DNA of 64,000 nt from Planotetraspora mira (GTDB lineage: Bacteria; Actinomycetota; Actinomycetes; Streptosporangiales; Streptosporangiaceae): NCBI RefSeq assembly GCF_016863275.1, contig NZ_BOOO01000010.1, forward strand, positions 1-64,000. Direction: 5' to 3'. The notes beneath the pieces are model-generated. The model searched no databases, had not been told where the DNA came from, and saw only the letters and a program-made list of their open reading frames with translations. Made by a program: the position numbers and the translations under genes. Below, in pieces: positions 1 to 7,183 of this stretch. Positions within the stretch are counted from its first letter, which is position 1, and the number at the start of each line of letters is the position of its first letter.

Positions 1-1328
1 CGGCCGGATTGACCGGAGTGACCCAGATCTCCGCCGGCGGCGAGCACAGTCTCGCGCTGCGCTCGAACGGCACAGTGATGGGATGGGGCGCCGACAACGG
101 CGGGCAACTCGGCGACGGAGGCATCGGCACCGGCACCGAGCGCCACACCCCGGTAGCGGTCAAGGGGCTGACCGGGGTGGTCCAGATCGACGCCGGCGGT
201 GGCCACGGTCTCGCGGTGCGCTCAGACGGCACCGTGTGGGCGTGGGGAGACAACACCTATGGGCAAGTCGGTGACGGCAGCTACTACGCGAACGTCCGCA
301 CCACCCCGGTAGCGGTCGAGGGCCTGACCAACGTCGTCCAGGTCAGCGGGAGCCTCGACGACAGTGTCGCGGTGCGCTCGAACGGCACCGTGGCGGTGTG
401 GGGAAACAACTCCCTCCTCCACGGGCAGCGCGCTGACGGCACCCCCGTCACCCGTCCCGGCACCTGGCCGCATGTGGGGTGGAAATCCCCGGTCTACGTG
501 CCTGGGCTGAGCTCGGTCACCCAGATCTCGACCGGAGGCTCCCAAACGCTGGTGAAGGTGGGCCCGCCGACGTTGGCCGGCAAGGCGTCGATCACCGGCA
601 CCGGCGCCGTCGGCACCAAGCTGACCTGCAAGACCCCGTTCGTCGCCGCCACCTCGGTCAGCTACACCTGGTCGCGGGACACGACCCCGATCTCGGGCGC
701 GACCGCCTCCACCTACACCCCGGTGACCGGCGACGCCGCCCACAAGGTGACCTGCAAGGCCACCGCCACCAACAACCTGGGCAGCACCGACACCACCGCG
801 AGCATCAGCGCCTACATCCCGGCGAAGTTCAGCACAGGGACTCCGCCGGTCGCGCAGACCGGTAAGTACTTCATCTACCAGTTCGCCGCCACCGGGACCC
901 CCACCCCCAAGGTCACCCTCGCCTCCGGGACGCTCCCGTCCGGCCTGAAGCTCGCCACCGGCGGCACCCTGTCCGGCACCCCAAGCAAGGGCGGCTCCTA
1001 CACCTTCACCCTCCAGGCGACCGGCGGCATCGGAACCCCCACCAAGGCCTCCAAGACCGTCATCGTCAACGGCCCAGCCAAATTCACCACCGCCACCCCA
1101 CCCACCGCGCGGGCCGGCAAGTACTACATCTACAAATTCCCGACCACCGGATACCCCGCACCCAAGGTCACCCTCGCCTCCGGGAAACTCCCCACCGGCC
1201 TGAAGTTGGCCACCGGCGGCACCCTGTCCGGTACCCCCACCCGCAAGGGCACCTACAAGTTCACCCTCAAGGCGGCCAACGGCATCGGCACACCCGCGAC
1301 CACCACCAAGAGCGTCACCGTCCAGTAG
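1..1328 (+). CDS. RCC1-repeat protein with Ig-like C-terminal repeats (5' end outside window)
   Basis: The reading frame is open from the first bases, and the first in-frame residues (AGLTGVTQISAGG) are already inside an RCC1 repeat, so the gene starts before the window. About four RCC1-type blade repeats (GLTxVxQIxAGGxHxLAxRSxGTVxxWGxN) fill the first ~190 visible residues. The third and fourth are degenerate. They are followed by one Ig-like domain with two Cys residues (LTCK, VTCKATATN) and two putative-Ig repeats, each with an LASGxLPxGLKLATGGTLSGTP core. Such proteins are usually secreted or cell-surface beta-propellers with adhesive modules. No membrane anchor or sorting signal is visible at the C-terminus. 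Function is unknown. The near-identical last two repeats suggest recent internal duplication. Confidence 0.85.
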   Translation, partial: AGLTGVTQISAGGEHSLALRSNGTVMGWGADNGGQLGDGGIGTGTERHTPVAVKGLTGVVQIDAGGGHGLAVRSDGTVWAWGDNTYGQVGDGSYYANVRTTPVAVEGLTNVVQVSGSLDDSVAVRSNGTVAVWGNNSLLHGQRADGTPVTRPGTWPHVGWKSPVYVPGLSSVTQISTGGSQTLVKVGPPTLAGKASITGTGAVGTKLTCKTPFVAATSVSYTWSRDTTPISGATASTYTPVTGDAAHKVTCKATATNNLGSTDTTASISAYIPAKFSTGTPPVAQTGKYFIYQFAATGTPTPKVTLASGTLPSGLKLATGGTLSGTPSKGGSYTFTLQATGGIGTPTKASKTVIVNGPAKFTTATPPTARAGKYYIYKFPTTGYPAPKVTLASGKLPTGLKLATGGTLSGTPTRKGTYKFTLKAANGIGTPATTTKSVTVQ

Positions 1329-1345
1329 GCAGCGCGAATCCGTGA

Positions 1346-1380
1346 TCCCGGGGAATCGGCACATCACCGACTCCCCGGGA
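1346..1380 (+). terminator. Stem-loop after the RCC1-repeat gene
   Basis: TCCCGGGGA at 1346-1354 is perfectly complementary to TCCCCGGGA at 1372-1380, and additional pairs are possible inside. It lies 18 bp after the stop codon at 1328. There is no T-tract, which is common for actinomycete terminators. Confidence 0.5.
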
Positions 1381-1443
1381 CCCCCGACAGAAGATCAAAA
1401 CGGAACAAGCACACAACGGGCACGGAAGCCGAAGAAGGCCGCT

Positions 1444-1460
1444 GTGCTACGTCGTAGCAC
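1444..1460. promoter_or_regulatory. Perfect palindrome, likely operator of the toxin-antitoxin pair
   Basis: GTGCTACGTCGTAGCAC is a perfect inverted repeat with 8-bp arms and a 1-bp centre. It ends 29 bp before the antitoxin start. A TANNNT -10 element (TACCCT, 1478-1483) sits 6 bp before the GTG start at 1490, so the palindrome overlaps the expected -35 position and the transcript may be leaderless. Phd/YefM-type antitoxins are known to repress their own promoters through such palindromes. That this one is the operator is inference. Confidence 0.6.
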
Positions 1461-1489
1461 TTGATGGCACGCGGCTGTACCCTCGAAGA

Positions 1490-1810
1490 GTGAGTACTCC
1501 TGAACCGGACCCCTCGCACCAGATCTCTCAGCGCGACCTTCGCAACCGATCAGCCGAGATCATGGACGGCTTGGAAAGGGGCGAGCGATACGCCGTGACG
1601 CGCAACGGCCACCACATCGGCGACCTCGTCCCTATCCGCCGGCGGCGCCGAGCCGTCTCTCGGGCGGAGTTCGCCGCCGTTTCCCGAGGGATGCCTCTGC
1701 TGGACGACCGGAAGTATCACGAAGACATGGATCGCCACGTCAACGACGATCTCTACGACCCTTATGACCGCGCCTACGGCAGAGGCGAGTTCGTCGAGGG
1801 CGAGGAATGA
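1490..1810 (+). CDS. Phd/YefM-family antitoxin
   Basis: This 106-residue protein has the Phd/YefM N-terminal fold signature: ISQRDLRNRSAEIMDGLERGERYAVTRNGHHIGDLVPI (described here by its key parts, residues ~12-49). That region is the DNA-binding and dimerisation half. The acidic C-terminal tail (residues ~70-106, ending GEFVEGEE) would wrap the toxin. The stop codon overlaps the toxin start by 4 bp (ATGA), the classic translationally coupled antitoxin-first order. It is expected to neutralise the PIN toxin encoded next and to autorepress at the palindrome at 1444-1460. The GTG start is chosen because residues upstream do not match the family and the -10 element lies just before it. Confidence 0.88.
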   Translation: MSTPEPDPSHQISQRDLRNRSAEIMDGLERGERYAVTRNGHHIGDLVPIRRRRRAVSRAEFAAVSRGMPLLDDRKYHEDMDRHVNDDLYDPYDRAYGRGEFVEGEE

Positions 1811-2217
1811 CCCACCCTCACGGCCTGCTCGACACCAACATCCTCATCCTGCGCGCAGCCATCGACCCCGACGAACTGCCCGACGAGATGATGATCAGCG
1901 CCATCACCACCGCCGAACTGTCTGTCGGCGTGCTGGTGGCGACCGGACCACAGGAACTCGCCCAGAGGATGAAGATCCTGCAGACCGTCGAGGCCGAGTT
2001 CGATCCCCTGCCCTTCGACGACACCGCCGCGCGCGAGTACGGCCAACTCTGGACCGCTGTCATCGCCTCAGGCCGCAAACCTCGTCCCCGGACAGCAGAC
2101 TTGATGATCGCCTGCGTGGCCATCGCCAACCGGCTGCCGCTCTACACCTGCAACCCCAAGGACTTCAAGGGCCTCGACCACGTGCTGTCAGTGGTCCCTG
2201 TCACCCGCCCACGATGA
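1807..2217 (+). CDS. VapC-like PIN-domain ribonuclease toxin
   Basis: This 136-residue PIN-domain protein shows the acidic residues that bind the metal ion: Asp in LLDTNILIL near the N-terminus, Glu in TTAELSVG, Asp in LPFDDTAAREYG and Asp in TADLMIACVA. VapC-type toxins are Mg-dependent endoribonucleases, usually cleaving tRNA or rRNA. The gene overlaps the antitoxin by 4 bp, so the two are almost certainly co-translated. All four acidic positions are kept, so nothing suggests inactivation. The exact RNA target cannot be read from sequence. The pair could equally be called a Phd-VapC hybrid module because the antitoxin is Phd/YefM-like rather than VapB-like. Confidence 0.9.
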   Translation: MTHPHGLLDTNILILRAAIDPDELPDEMMISAITTAELSVGVLVATGPQELAQRMKILQTVEAEFDPLPFDDTAAREYGQLWTAVIASGRKPRPRTADLMIACVAIANRLPLYTCNPKDFKGLDHVLSVVPVTRPR

Positions 2218-2304
2218 GGCATCACGCACCAAATGCTGCCTCTGGCCGACGACGGCAACTCGACAAGCTGATCGGGCAAGGAAGCGCCAGGCCAAATAAA
2301 GATC

Positions 2305-2343
2305 AAAGCCCAGGTCGGGAAAAATATCCCTGACCTGGGCTTT
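2305..2343. terminator. Bidirectional terminator between vapC and tRNA-Ala
   Basis: AAAGCCCAGGTC (2305-2316) pairs perfectly with GACCTGGGCTTT (2332-2343), and an inner GGGA/TCCC extends the stem. A/T runs flank both sides, so it can end the vapC transcript (plus) and the tRNA-Ala transcript (minus), which ends 9 bp away. Confidence 0.75.
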
Positions 2344-2351
2344 CGTATGGG

Positions 2352-2424
2352 TGGAGCCTAGGAGATTCGAACTCCTGACATCCTGCTTGCAAAGCAGGCG
2401 CTCTGCCAGCTGAGCTAAGGCCCC
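2352..2424 (-). tRNA. tRNA-Ala (anticodon TGC)
   Basis: On the minus strand the gene begins GGGGCCTTAGCTCAGCTGG and folds into a complete cloverleaf. The acceptor stem GGGGCCT pairs with AGGCTCC, the anticodon loop reads CTTTGCAAG with anticodon TGC, and the T-arm contains GTTCGAATC. The 3' CCA is not encoded (CCC follows the discriminator A), so maturation needs the CCA-adding enzyme encoded at 53557-54993. Confidence 0.97.
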
Positions 2425-2577
2425 GAAAGCGAGTCACTGACCAGGAACAACGCCGTCTGTGGTGCGACTTGTTCCGGATGCACACCGTAGCAACAGCCCG
2501 GCCCGCGCGCCACTCGACTTCCTCCGTCACCGCATGGAAAACGGTTCCACCTGCGGACGAGCCGAGACGAGCACCTG

Positions 2578-3306
2578 TCAGGCAGGGGTGACGATCTCGC
2601 CCGCACCGACCTCGCTCGCACCGACGTCGCCGCCGAGGATCAGCGAAGGGAGATCGGCGATCGAGTCGATGATGTGCGTCGCCCCGGCGCCGAGCAGGCG
2701 TGCCCGGCTGTGGCCGCCCGTCATCACACCGGCGACGATCGAGGCACCCGCACGACGACCAGTGAGCATGTCGCTCTCGGAGTCGCCGGCCACGGCCACC
2801 TCCCTGACGTCCTCGATCCCGGACCGCAGGCCCGCCGTCAGCACCAGGTCGGGATAGGGGCGCCCGCGCCCGGCGTCCTGCGGGGACAGCGCAAGATCGA
2901 GCTTGTCCGCCCAGACGAGCGCGCTCAGGACCCGGCTGAGCGTGGACCTGCTGAAGCCGGTGATGAGGGCGATCTTCACCCCTGCGTCACGCAGCTTCTC
3001 CAGGGCCTCGACGGTTCCGGGCAGAGGAACGAGCCCGCTCCGGTCGATGGCCCCTTCATACGCACGCTCGAACGTGAGGTTCGCCGCCCGTGCCTGGGCC
3101 TCGTTGTCCGGGAAGATCCCGTGGAAGACATCGATCTTCGGGCAGCCCCGGGACCGGTGCACATGCACCATGGCACGCGCATATGCGCTGGTCCCGGGAA
3201 CGATGCCCTGTGTGGCGATCGCCTCGGCGAATGTTCGCTCCACCATGGCGATGTCACCGATCGTGGTTCCCGCCAGATCGAGGCAGGCCAGTTTCACGGG
3301 TGCCAT
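2578..3306 (-). CDS. Phosphonatase-like HAD hydrolase
   Basis: This 242-residue HAD-superfamily protein has motif I as DLAGTTI, with Ala at the +2 position. That is the phosphonoacetaldehyde hydrolase (PhnX-like) variant rather than the usual DxD phosphatase form. Further motifs are LITGFS (motif II), a basic residue near PYPD (motif III), and GDSESDM (motif IV, metal-binding acids). A cap-domain segment PKIDVF carries a Lys that may correspond to the Schiff-base Lys of true phosphonatase, but this is uncertain. The ATG at 3306 (MAPVKLAC) is chosen because it starts just before motif I and follows GGGAAGGG. An alternative in-frame ATG lies at 3336. It lies between tRNA-Ala and the DLW-39 gene. 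Its substrate is unknown. Confidence 0.8.
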   Translation of the reverse strand: MAPVKLACLDLAGTTIGDIAMVERTFAEAIATQGIVPGTSAYARAMVHVHRSRGCPKIDVFHGIFPDNEAQARAANLTFERAYEGAIDRSGLVPLPGTVEALEKLRDAGVKIALITGFSRSTLSRVLSALVWADKLDLALSPQDAGRGRPYPDLVLTAGLRSGIEDVREVAVAGDSESDMLTGRRAGASIVAGVMTGGHSRARLLGAGATHIIDSIADLPSLILGGDVGASEVGAGEIVTPA

Positions 3307-3345
3307 TCCCGGACCCTTCCCACGATCAAGACCCATCTCGGGTAA

Positions 3346-3465
3346 TCAGTTCTCGCTACCTGTCGCCTCGGTCCACAGGTCAAGCTCGGCGCGGTTAGTC
3401 TGCACCTTGCGCCAGACCAGCAGCCCTCCGAGAGCGACCAGCGCGAGAACGAGCAGCTTCTTCAC
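3346..3465 (-). CDS. DLW-39 family small protein
   Basis: A 39-codon gene reads on the minus strand from a GTG at 3465 to a TGA at 3346-3348. The product starts VKKLLVLALVALGG, a single hydrophobic helix followed by VWRKVQTNRAELDLWTEAT. The length of 39 residues and the central AELDLW motif identify the actinobacterial DLW-39 family, named for these features. The family usually sits near the gyrA/tRNA-Ile/tRNA-Ala region and its function is unknown. A short membrane-anchored role is inferred from the N-terminal helix. Here it is about 19 kb from tRNA-Ile but only 0.9 kb from tRNA-Ala. Confidence 0.85.
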   Translation of the reverse strand: MKKLLVLALVALGGLLVWRKVQTNRAELDLWTEATGSEN

Positions 3466-3793
3466 GGTGTGACCCCACTTCTCAACGGTCTCACCTGCCG
3501 GGTGAGACAACGCCCGGTTCTACGGTTCTCTGCAGCCTAGCAAGGGTTCGGCGCGTCACCCTGATTGCTTGAGAATCGGTTGCACCAGATCAATAATTAA
3601 CGGCCTGCCTGCCGGGCATGCCGTACGGCTTGCGCCACCGGTTGGTGAATCATGACTGCCCAGGTCACACCTTAGCTAACCCTCGTACCACCCGGTCGGC
3701 GAGCGATCACTTGGGCCCCGTTTCGGACACGACACCTCGGCTCTGCCGTGAGCGTAAGACCGTCCGAGCCGGCGGAAAGAGCCCCGGCGACCT
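3466..3793. other. Intergenic region upstream of the DLW-39 gene
   Basis: This 328-bp stretch separates the end of a minus-strand ATPase gene from DLW-39. It presumably holds the DLW-39 promoter on the minus strand, but no convincing -35/-10 pair stands out. The plus-strand open frame at 3618-3833 has no plausible ribosome-binding site or family features and is judged spurious. Confidence 0.4.
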
Positions 3794-4186
3794 TCAGGGA
3801 AGATCCACGCAAAGCCGTAACGTCGTGCCGTGAGGCCCCGTCCTGACGTCCCGGTGGGCCAGACGATTCATCAGCCAGAGACCACGCCCTCCGAAATCGA
3901 ACCGGGTCGACGGATAGTCGAGATCAAGGGCCTTGGCGGGGATACCGGGCCCCCTGTCGGACACCTCGCAGATCAGCTGACCGGACTCCGTCCACAGCGC
4001 GATGCCTCGTGGCGGCAGGCCGTGCCGTACCGCGTTGGTCAGAGCCTCGTGGACGGCCAGCACGAAGTCCTCCAGCGCGGCACCCTCCAGCCCGGCGTCG
4101 CGCGCGGACTCCGTGACGAGATGCCGCACCCTTGTGACCGAACCGAGTTCGAAATCCAAGGTAAGCAGGCTGCTCACCAACGTCAT
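3794..4186 (-). CDS. HATPase_c (anti-sigma/serine kinase-like) ATP-binding protein
   Basis: This 130-residue single-domain GHKL ATPase resembles RsbW/SpoIIAB. The N-box is EALTNAVRHG, the G1 box DRGPGIP, and the G2 region GGRGLWLM. Filamentous actinomycetes carry many such stand-alone ATPases. Some phosphorylate anti-sigma antagonists or bind sigma factors, but most have no known target. No partner STAS or sigma gene is next to it. The ATG at 4186 is preferred over 4189 because it gives better spacing to GGAAGG. It lies downstream of the XRE gene on the same strand, separated by 139 bp. Confidence 0.75.
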   Translation of the reverse strand: MTLVSSLLTLDFELGSVTRVRHLVTESARDAGLEGAALEDFVLAVHEALTNAVRHGLPPRGIALWTESGQLICEVSDRGPGIPAKALDLDYPSTRFDFGGRGLWLMNRLAHRDVRTGPHGTTLRLCVDLP

Positions 4187-4325
4187 CATCGCCTTCCGCT
4201 TTCACACAGTGGCAAATACTCCCCTTACCACCGAGGTGCACCTGACACATCTTGCCTGCCGATTGGGCACTTTTTCGCAGCATGACAGAGCTGTTGCCGA
4301 AGGGAACGGCGGGGCGAAAGCGGGC

Positions 4326-5231
4326 TCAGAGGTCCGCTGAGATCTCGTGGAGGATGCGCCGGGTGTCCGTCGCCGGCTTGGCCTTGATGCACAGGCGCTC
4401 CATGACCGCGAGATAGCGGTCGACGTCCTCTCGCTTGTCGAGATAGACCGCACTGGTGAGCTGTTCGAGGTAGACGACGTCGGGGAGGTCGGCCTCGGCG
4501 AAGCGCAGGATGCTGAAGGGTCCCCCCGCGGCCGCGTGACCGCCGGCGCTGAACGGCACCACCTGCAGGGTGACGGTGGGCCTCGCCACCAACTCCAGAA
4601 GGCGGTCGATCTGGCTCCGCATGACGGCCGGGCTGTCGGGTGAGCGCCGCAGCACCGACTCGTCGACGACGGCCCAGACATGCGGCGGGTCCGGCCGGGT
4701 GAGGATCTCCTGGCGGGCCATCCGGAGCTGGACGCGGCGCTCGACATCCTCCGGACGGGCGTCGGGATGCCCGAGCCTGATCACCGATCGCGCGTAGTCC
4801 TCGGTCTGGAGCAGTCCGGGAACGAACTGCACCTCGTAGTTCCGGATGCCGGTGGCCGCCTGTTCGAGGCCGACGTATGCCTCGAACCATGAGGGGAGCA
4901 CGTCGTCGTAGTTGTGCCACCAGCCGGGGACGTTGGCCTGGGACACCAGGGCCAGCATGGCGGCGCGCTCGTCCTCGTCGGCCACGCCGTACAGGGTGAG
5001 CAGGTCCGCGACGTCTCGACCTCGGATGCCGACCCGGCCGAGCTCCATGCGGCTGATCTTGGAATGCGAGGCGCGGATGGCCCGCCCGGCTTCCTCCAGC
5101 GTGATGCGCCTGCTCTCACGCAGGCGGCGCAACTGGGTGCCCAGGAGGATCCGCAGGACCGTGGAAGTTCGAGGTGGTGCAGTGGGGGTGCGCGGGTGAG
5201 GCTGTGCGCCCTCCGTCGGGGCCGTAGTCAT
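4326..5231 (-). CDS. XRE-family helix-turn-helix regulator with DUF5753 domain
   Basis: This 301-residue protein has an N-terminal helix-turn-helix (LGTQLRRLRESRRITLEEAGRAI, residues ~31-53, with recognition helix HSKISRMELG) followed by a DUF5753 domain (GLEQAATGIRNYE, VPGLLQTEDYARSVI, and a C-terminal DVVYLEQLTSAVYLDK). This is the BldB-era actinomycete architecture of XRE-DUF5753 regulators, which are paired with small DUF397 proteins. One such protein lies 79 bp upstream on the same strand. Genetically, these pairs affect development and secondary metabolism in streptomycetes. The specific target here is unknown. The ATG is preceded by AAGGA with 6-bp spacing. Confidence 0.88.
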   Translation of the reverse strand: MTTAPTEGAQPHPRTPTAPPRTSTVLRILLGTQLRRLRESRRITLEEAGRAIRASHSKISRMELGRVGIRGRDVADLLTLYGVADEDERAAMLALVSQANVPGWWHNYDDVLPSWFEAYVGLEQAATGIRNYEVQFVPGLLQTEDYARSVIRLGHPDARPEDVERRVQLRMARQEILTRPDPPHVWAVVDESVLRRSPDSPAVMRSQIDRLLELVARPTVTLQVVPFSAGGHAAAGGPFSILRFAEADLPDVVYLEQLTSAVYLDKREDVDRYLAVMERLCIKAKPATDTRRILHEISADL

Positions 5232-5310
5232 TCCAGGTCCTTTTGGGCCGTTCCAATGATTTACGCCTCGTTAACAATACCCGCGCGACCCTTTTTGGCA
5301 AGCCGTAATG

Positions 5311-5550
5311 CTAGTCCTCGAGGAAATCGTCGAAATCGCCATTTTCAACGGAGTGCGCGAAGGCAACAAAGTCGTCGCGCGTGTAAACGAGAACAGGGCC
5401 TGCCGCGTCTCTGGAATTTCTCACGGCCAACCGCCCGTCGGGGAGCTCGGCGATCTCCACGCAGTTGCCGTTCGGATTGCTGTGCCTGCTCTTGCGCCAA
5501 ACGAGGCCGGGCAGTTGCGACGCGTTCATGCCGTTGCGGATCTCGGTCAT
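5311..5550 (-). CDS. DUF397 protein
   Basis: This 79-residue DUF397 protein has the family core LVWRKSRHSNPNGNCVEIAEL, then the conserved VAVRNSRD-like strand (LAVRNSRDAAGP) and an FVAF helix near the end. DUF397 proteins are small partners or antagonists of XRE-DUF5753 regulators such as the one encoded directly downstream. The start is supported by GGAGGTGA 7 bp upstream of the ATG. It may be co-transcribed with the regulator (79-bp gap). A divergent HATPase gene begins 157 bp away on the other strand, completing a typical XRE/DUF397/HATPase cluster. Confidence 0.88.
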   Translation of the reverse strand: MTEIRNGMNASQLPGLVWRKSRHSNPNGNCVEIAELPDGRLAVRNSRDAAGPVLVYTRDDFVAFAHSVENGDFDDFLED

Positions 5551-5707
5551 CGGAACCTCACCTCCGGTTCACCGGTCAGGATACGGCTCCACACCTCCGC
5601 GACGGGCTGCACGTGCATCCGCACTTGCATAAGGACAGCAAAAGGGAGCATTATGACTAACCGATTCATCTCATCACATACCTGACAGGGACCGCACAGG
5701 GCTCTTG

Positions 5708-6274
5708 ATGACTGGGATTCGAACGGACGGCGCTTCCCTGGTGGAAGCCGACGGCGACGGCTGGGAACGGTGGTCTGACACCGCCGACCAGGCGTTTCCG
5801 ATCGGCAGGGTCTGGCCGTGGGAGGCCGTCGAGCGGGGCGGCGGGCAGCGTGAGCTGGAGGTCGCGGCGCACGAGTGCCACCGTGACCTCGCCGCGGCCG
5901 GTACGGCACGGCGCTTCACGACGGGCGTGCTGCGGACCTGGGCCATGCCTGACATCATCGACGACGCCTCGTTGGCGGTCAGCGAACTCGTCGCCAACGC
6001 CGTCGGCCACGGGTTGCGCCGGCCGACCTCCGAGCCCCATCCCGTGCGGCTCTACCTTTTCCGGTCGCGCCATTCGGTGGTGTGCATGGTCACCGATCCC
6101 AGCAACGATCCACCGATCCTGCGCGCACCCGACCACGTCGCGGAGAGCGGCCGGGGCCTGCAACTCATCGCCGCGGTGAGCCACCGGTGGGGCTGGACGC
6201 CCCTGCGCCCTCTGGGCAAGGCGGTCTGGGCGGGTTTCATCGACAGGACGATTCGCCGGGCGTCCGGTCACTGA
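5708..6274 (+). CDS. HATPase_c-type ATP-binding protein
   Basis: This 188-residue protein has a GHKL ATPase domain in its C-terminal half: N-box SELVANAVGHG, a divergent G1 region (VTDPSNDPP, where the usual DxGxG is lost) and a G2 box ESGRGLQLI. The ~70-residue N-terminal part has no recognised domain. It is a stand-alone regulatory ATPase of the RsbW-like class common near XRE-DUF5753/DUF397 genes. The weak G1 box makes ATPase activity uncertain. An in-frame TTG at 5705 is a possible alternative start. Confidence 0.7.
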   Translation: MTGIRTDGASLVEADGDGWERWSDTADQAFPIGRVWPWEAVERGGGQRELEVAAHECHRDLAAAGTARRFTTGVLRTWAMPDIIDDASLAVSELVANAVGHGLRRPTSEPHPVRLYLFRSRHSVVCMVTDPSNDPPILRAPDHVAESGRGLQLIAAVSHRWGWTPLRPLGKAVWAGFIDRTIRRASGH

Positions 6275-6565
6275 ACGAGAGAAATCACTGAAACATTTCC
6301 ACGGTTTCCCGGAATTCAATTCACTCCGGACTCCGAGAACCCGGCGGAAATCTCTTCTTTAGGCGAAACCCCCGGTCGAATGCCGTTGACGCGCCGGCTC
6401 GACCGTACGCGCGGGTGAATGTCACCGAGCGGCCGGAGAAGTGAGAACGTCCCCGCGACCCGGCCCCTGCGACTCCGGCTGAACTCCCCCCGCCTCCCGC
6501 GCGTACCTGCCTGTGAATCCTGTCTGCGAATCAGGCGAACCACGGCGCGGGAACGAGGACATGCC

Positions 6566-7156
6566 ATGAAAAGGTCGCTCACGGTCATGGCCGCGGCAGT
6601 CGGAATCGTCGTGGCGTCGTCGACCGGGTGCTCCGCCGTCTCCGGATCCGCGGCCTACGGACAGGACGCGGCCGCCGCACCCGCCGCCGACAAGGGCAAG
6701 GCCGGTCACAACGACGCGGACGTGCGCTTCTCCCAGGAGATGATCCCCCATCACTGGCAGACCATCCAGATCGCCGCGCTCGCGTCCGAACGTGGGTCCG
6801 ACTCCTACGTGAAGACCCTCGCCAAGGAGATCACCGAGCACGAGGCCGCCGACATCCGCGTGATGTCCGGGTGGCTGCGGTCCTGGCAGGTCGAGGTGCC
6901 GAGTGGCGACATCGACATGGGTCACGACATGCCAGGGATGATCTCCAAGACGCAGATCCTGGCGCTCGAGGGCAGGTCAGGTGCCGACTTCGACCGGTTG
7001 TGGCTCTCGGTCCTGGCCAAGCACCTCGACGCCGGCGTCGCGATGGCCGAGAAGGCGGCCGGCTCGGGTGAGCACCAGGGAACCAAGGATCTGGCCAACA
7101 AGATCGTGAAGACGCAGCGCGCCGAGATCGAGCAGATCGTCGACCACCTTCAGTGA
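6566..7156 (+). CDS. DUF305 lipoprotein
   Basis: This 196-residue protein begins with a lipoprotein signal peptide. The basic MKR start is followed by a hydrophobic stretch and the lipobox SSTGC, with Cys at residue 22. The DUF305 domain follows, with FSQEMIPHHWQTIQIA, a DMGHDMPGMI Met/His segment and a second ferritin-like helix HLDAGVAMAEKA. DUF305 forms a four-helix ferritin-like bundle. The His- and Met-rich pattern suggests metal (often copper) binding outside the membrane, but no role has been proven. The ATG is chosen because it opens the signal peptide. It converges with the GH15 gene. Confidence 0.85.
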   Translation: MKRSLTVMAAAVGIVVASSTGCSAVSGSAAYGQDAAAAPAADKGKAGHNDADVRFSQEMIPHHWQTIQIAALASERGSDSYVKTLAKEITEHEAADIRVMSGWLRSWQVEVPSGDIDMGHDMPGMISKTQILALEGRSGADFDRLWLSVLAKHLDAGVAMAEKAAGSGEHQGTKDLANKIVKTQRAEIEQIVDHLQ

Positions 7157-7183
7157 GCCTCGTCAGCCAGCGCGCGATCGAGG

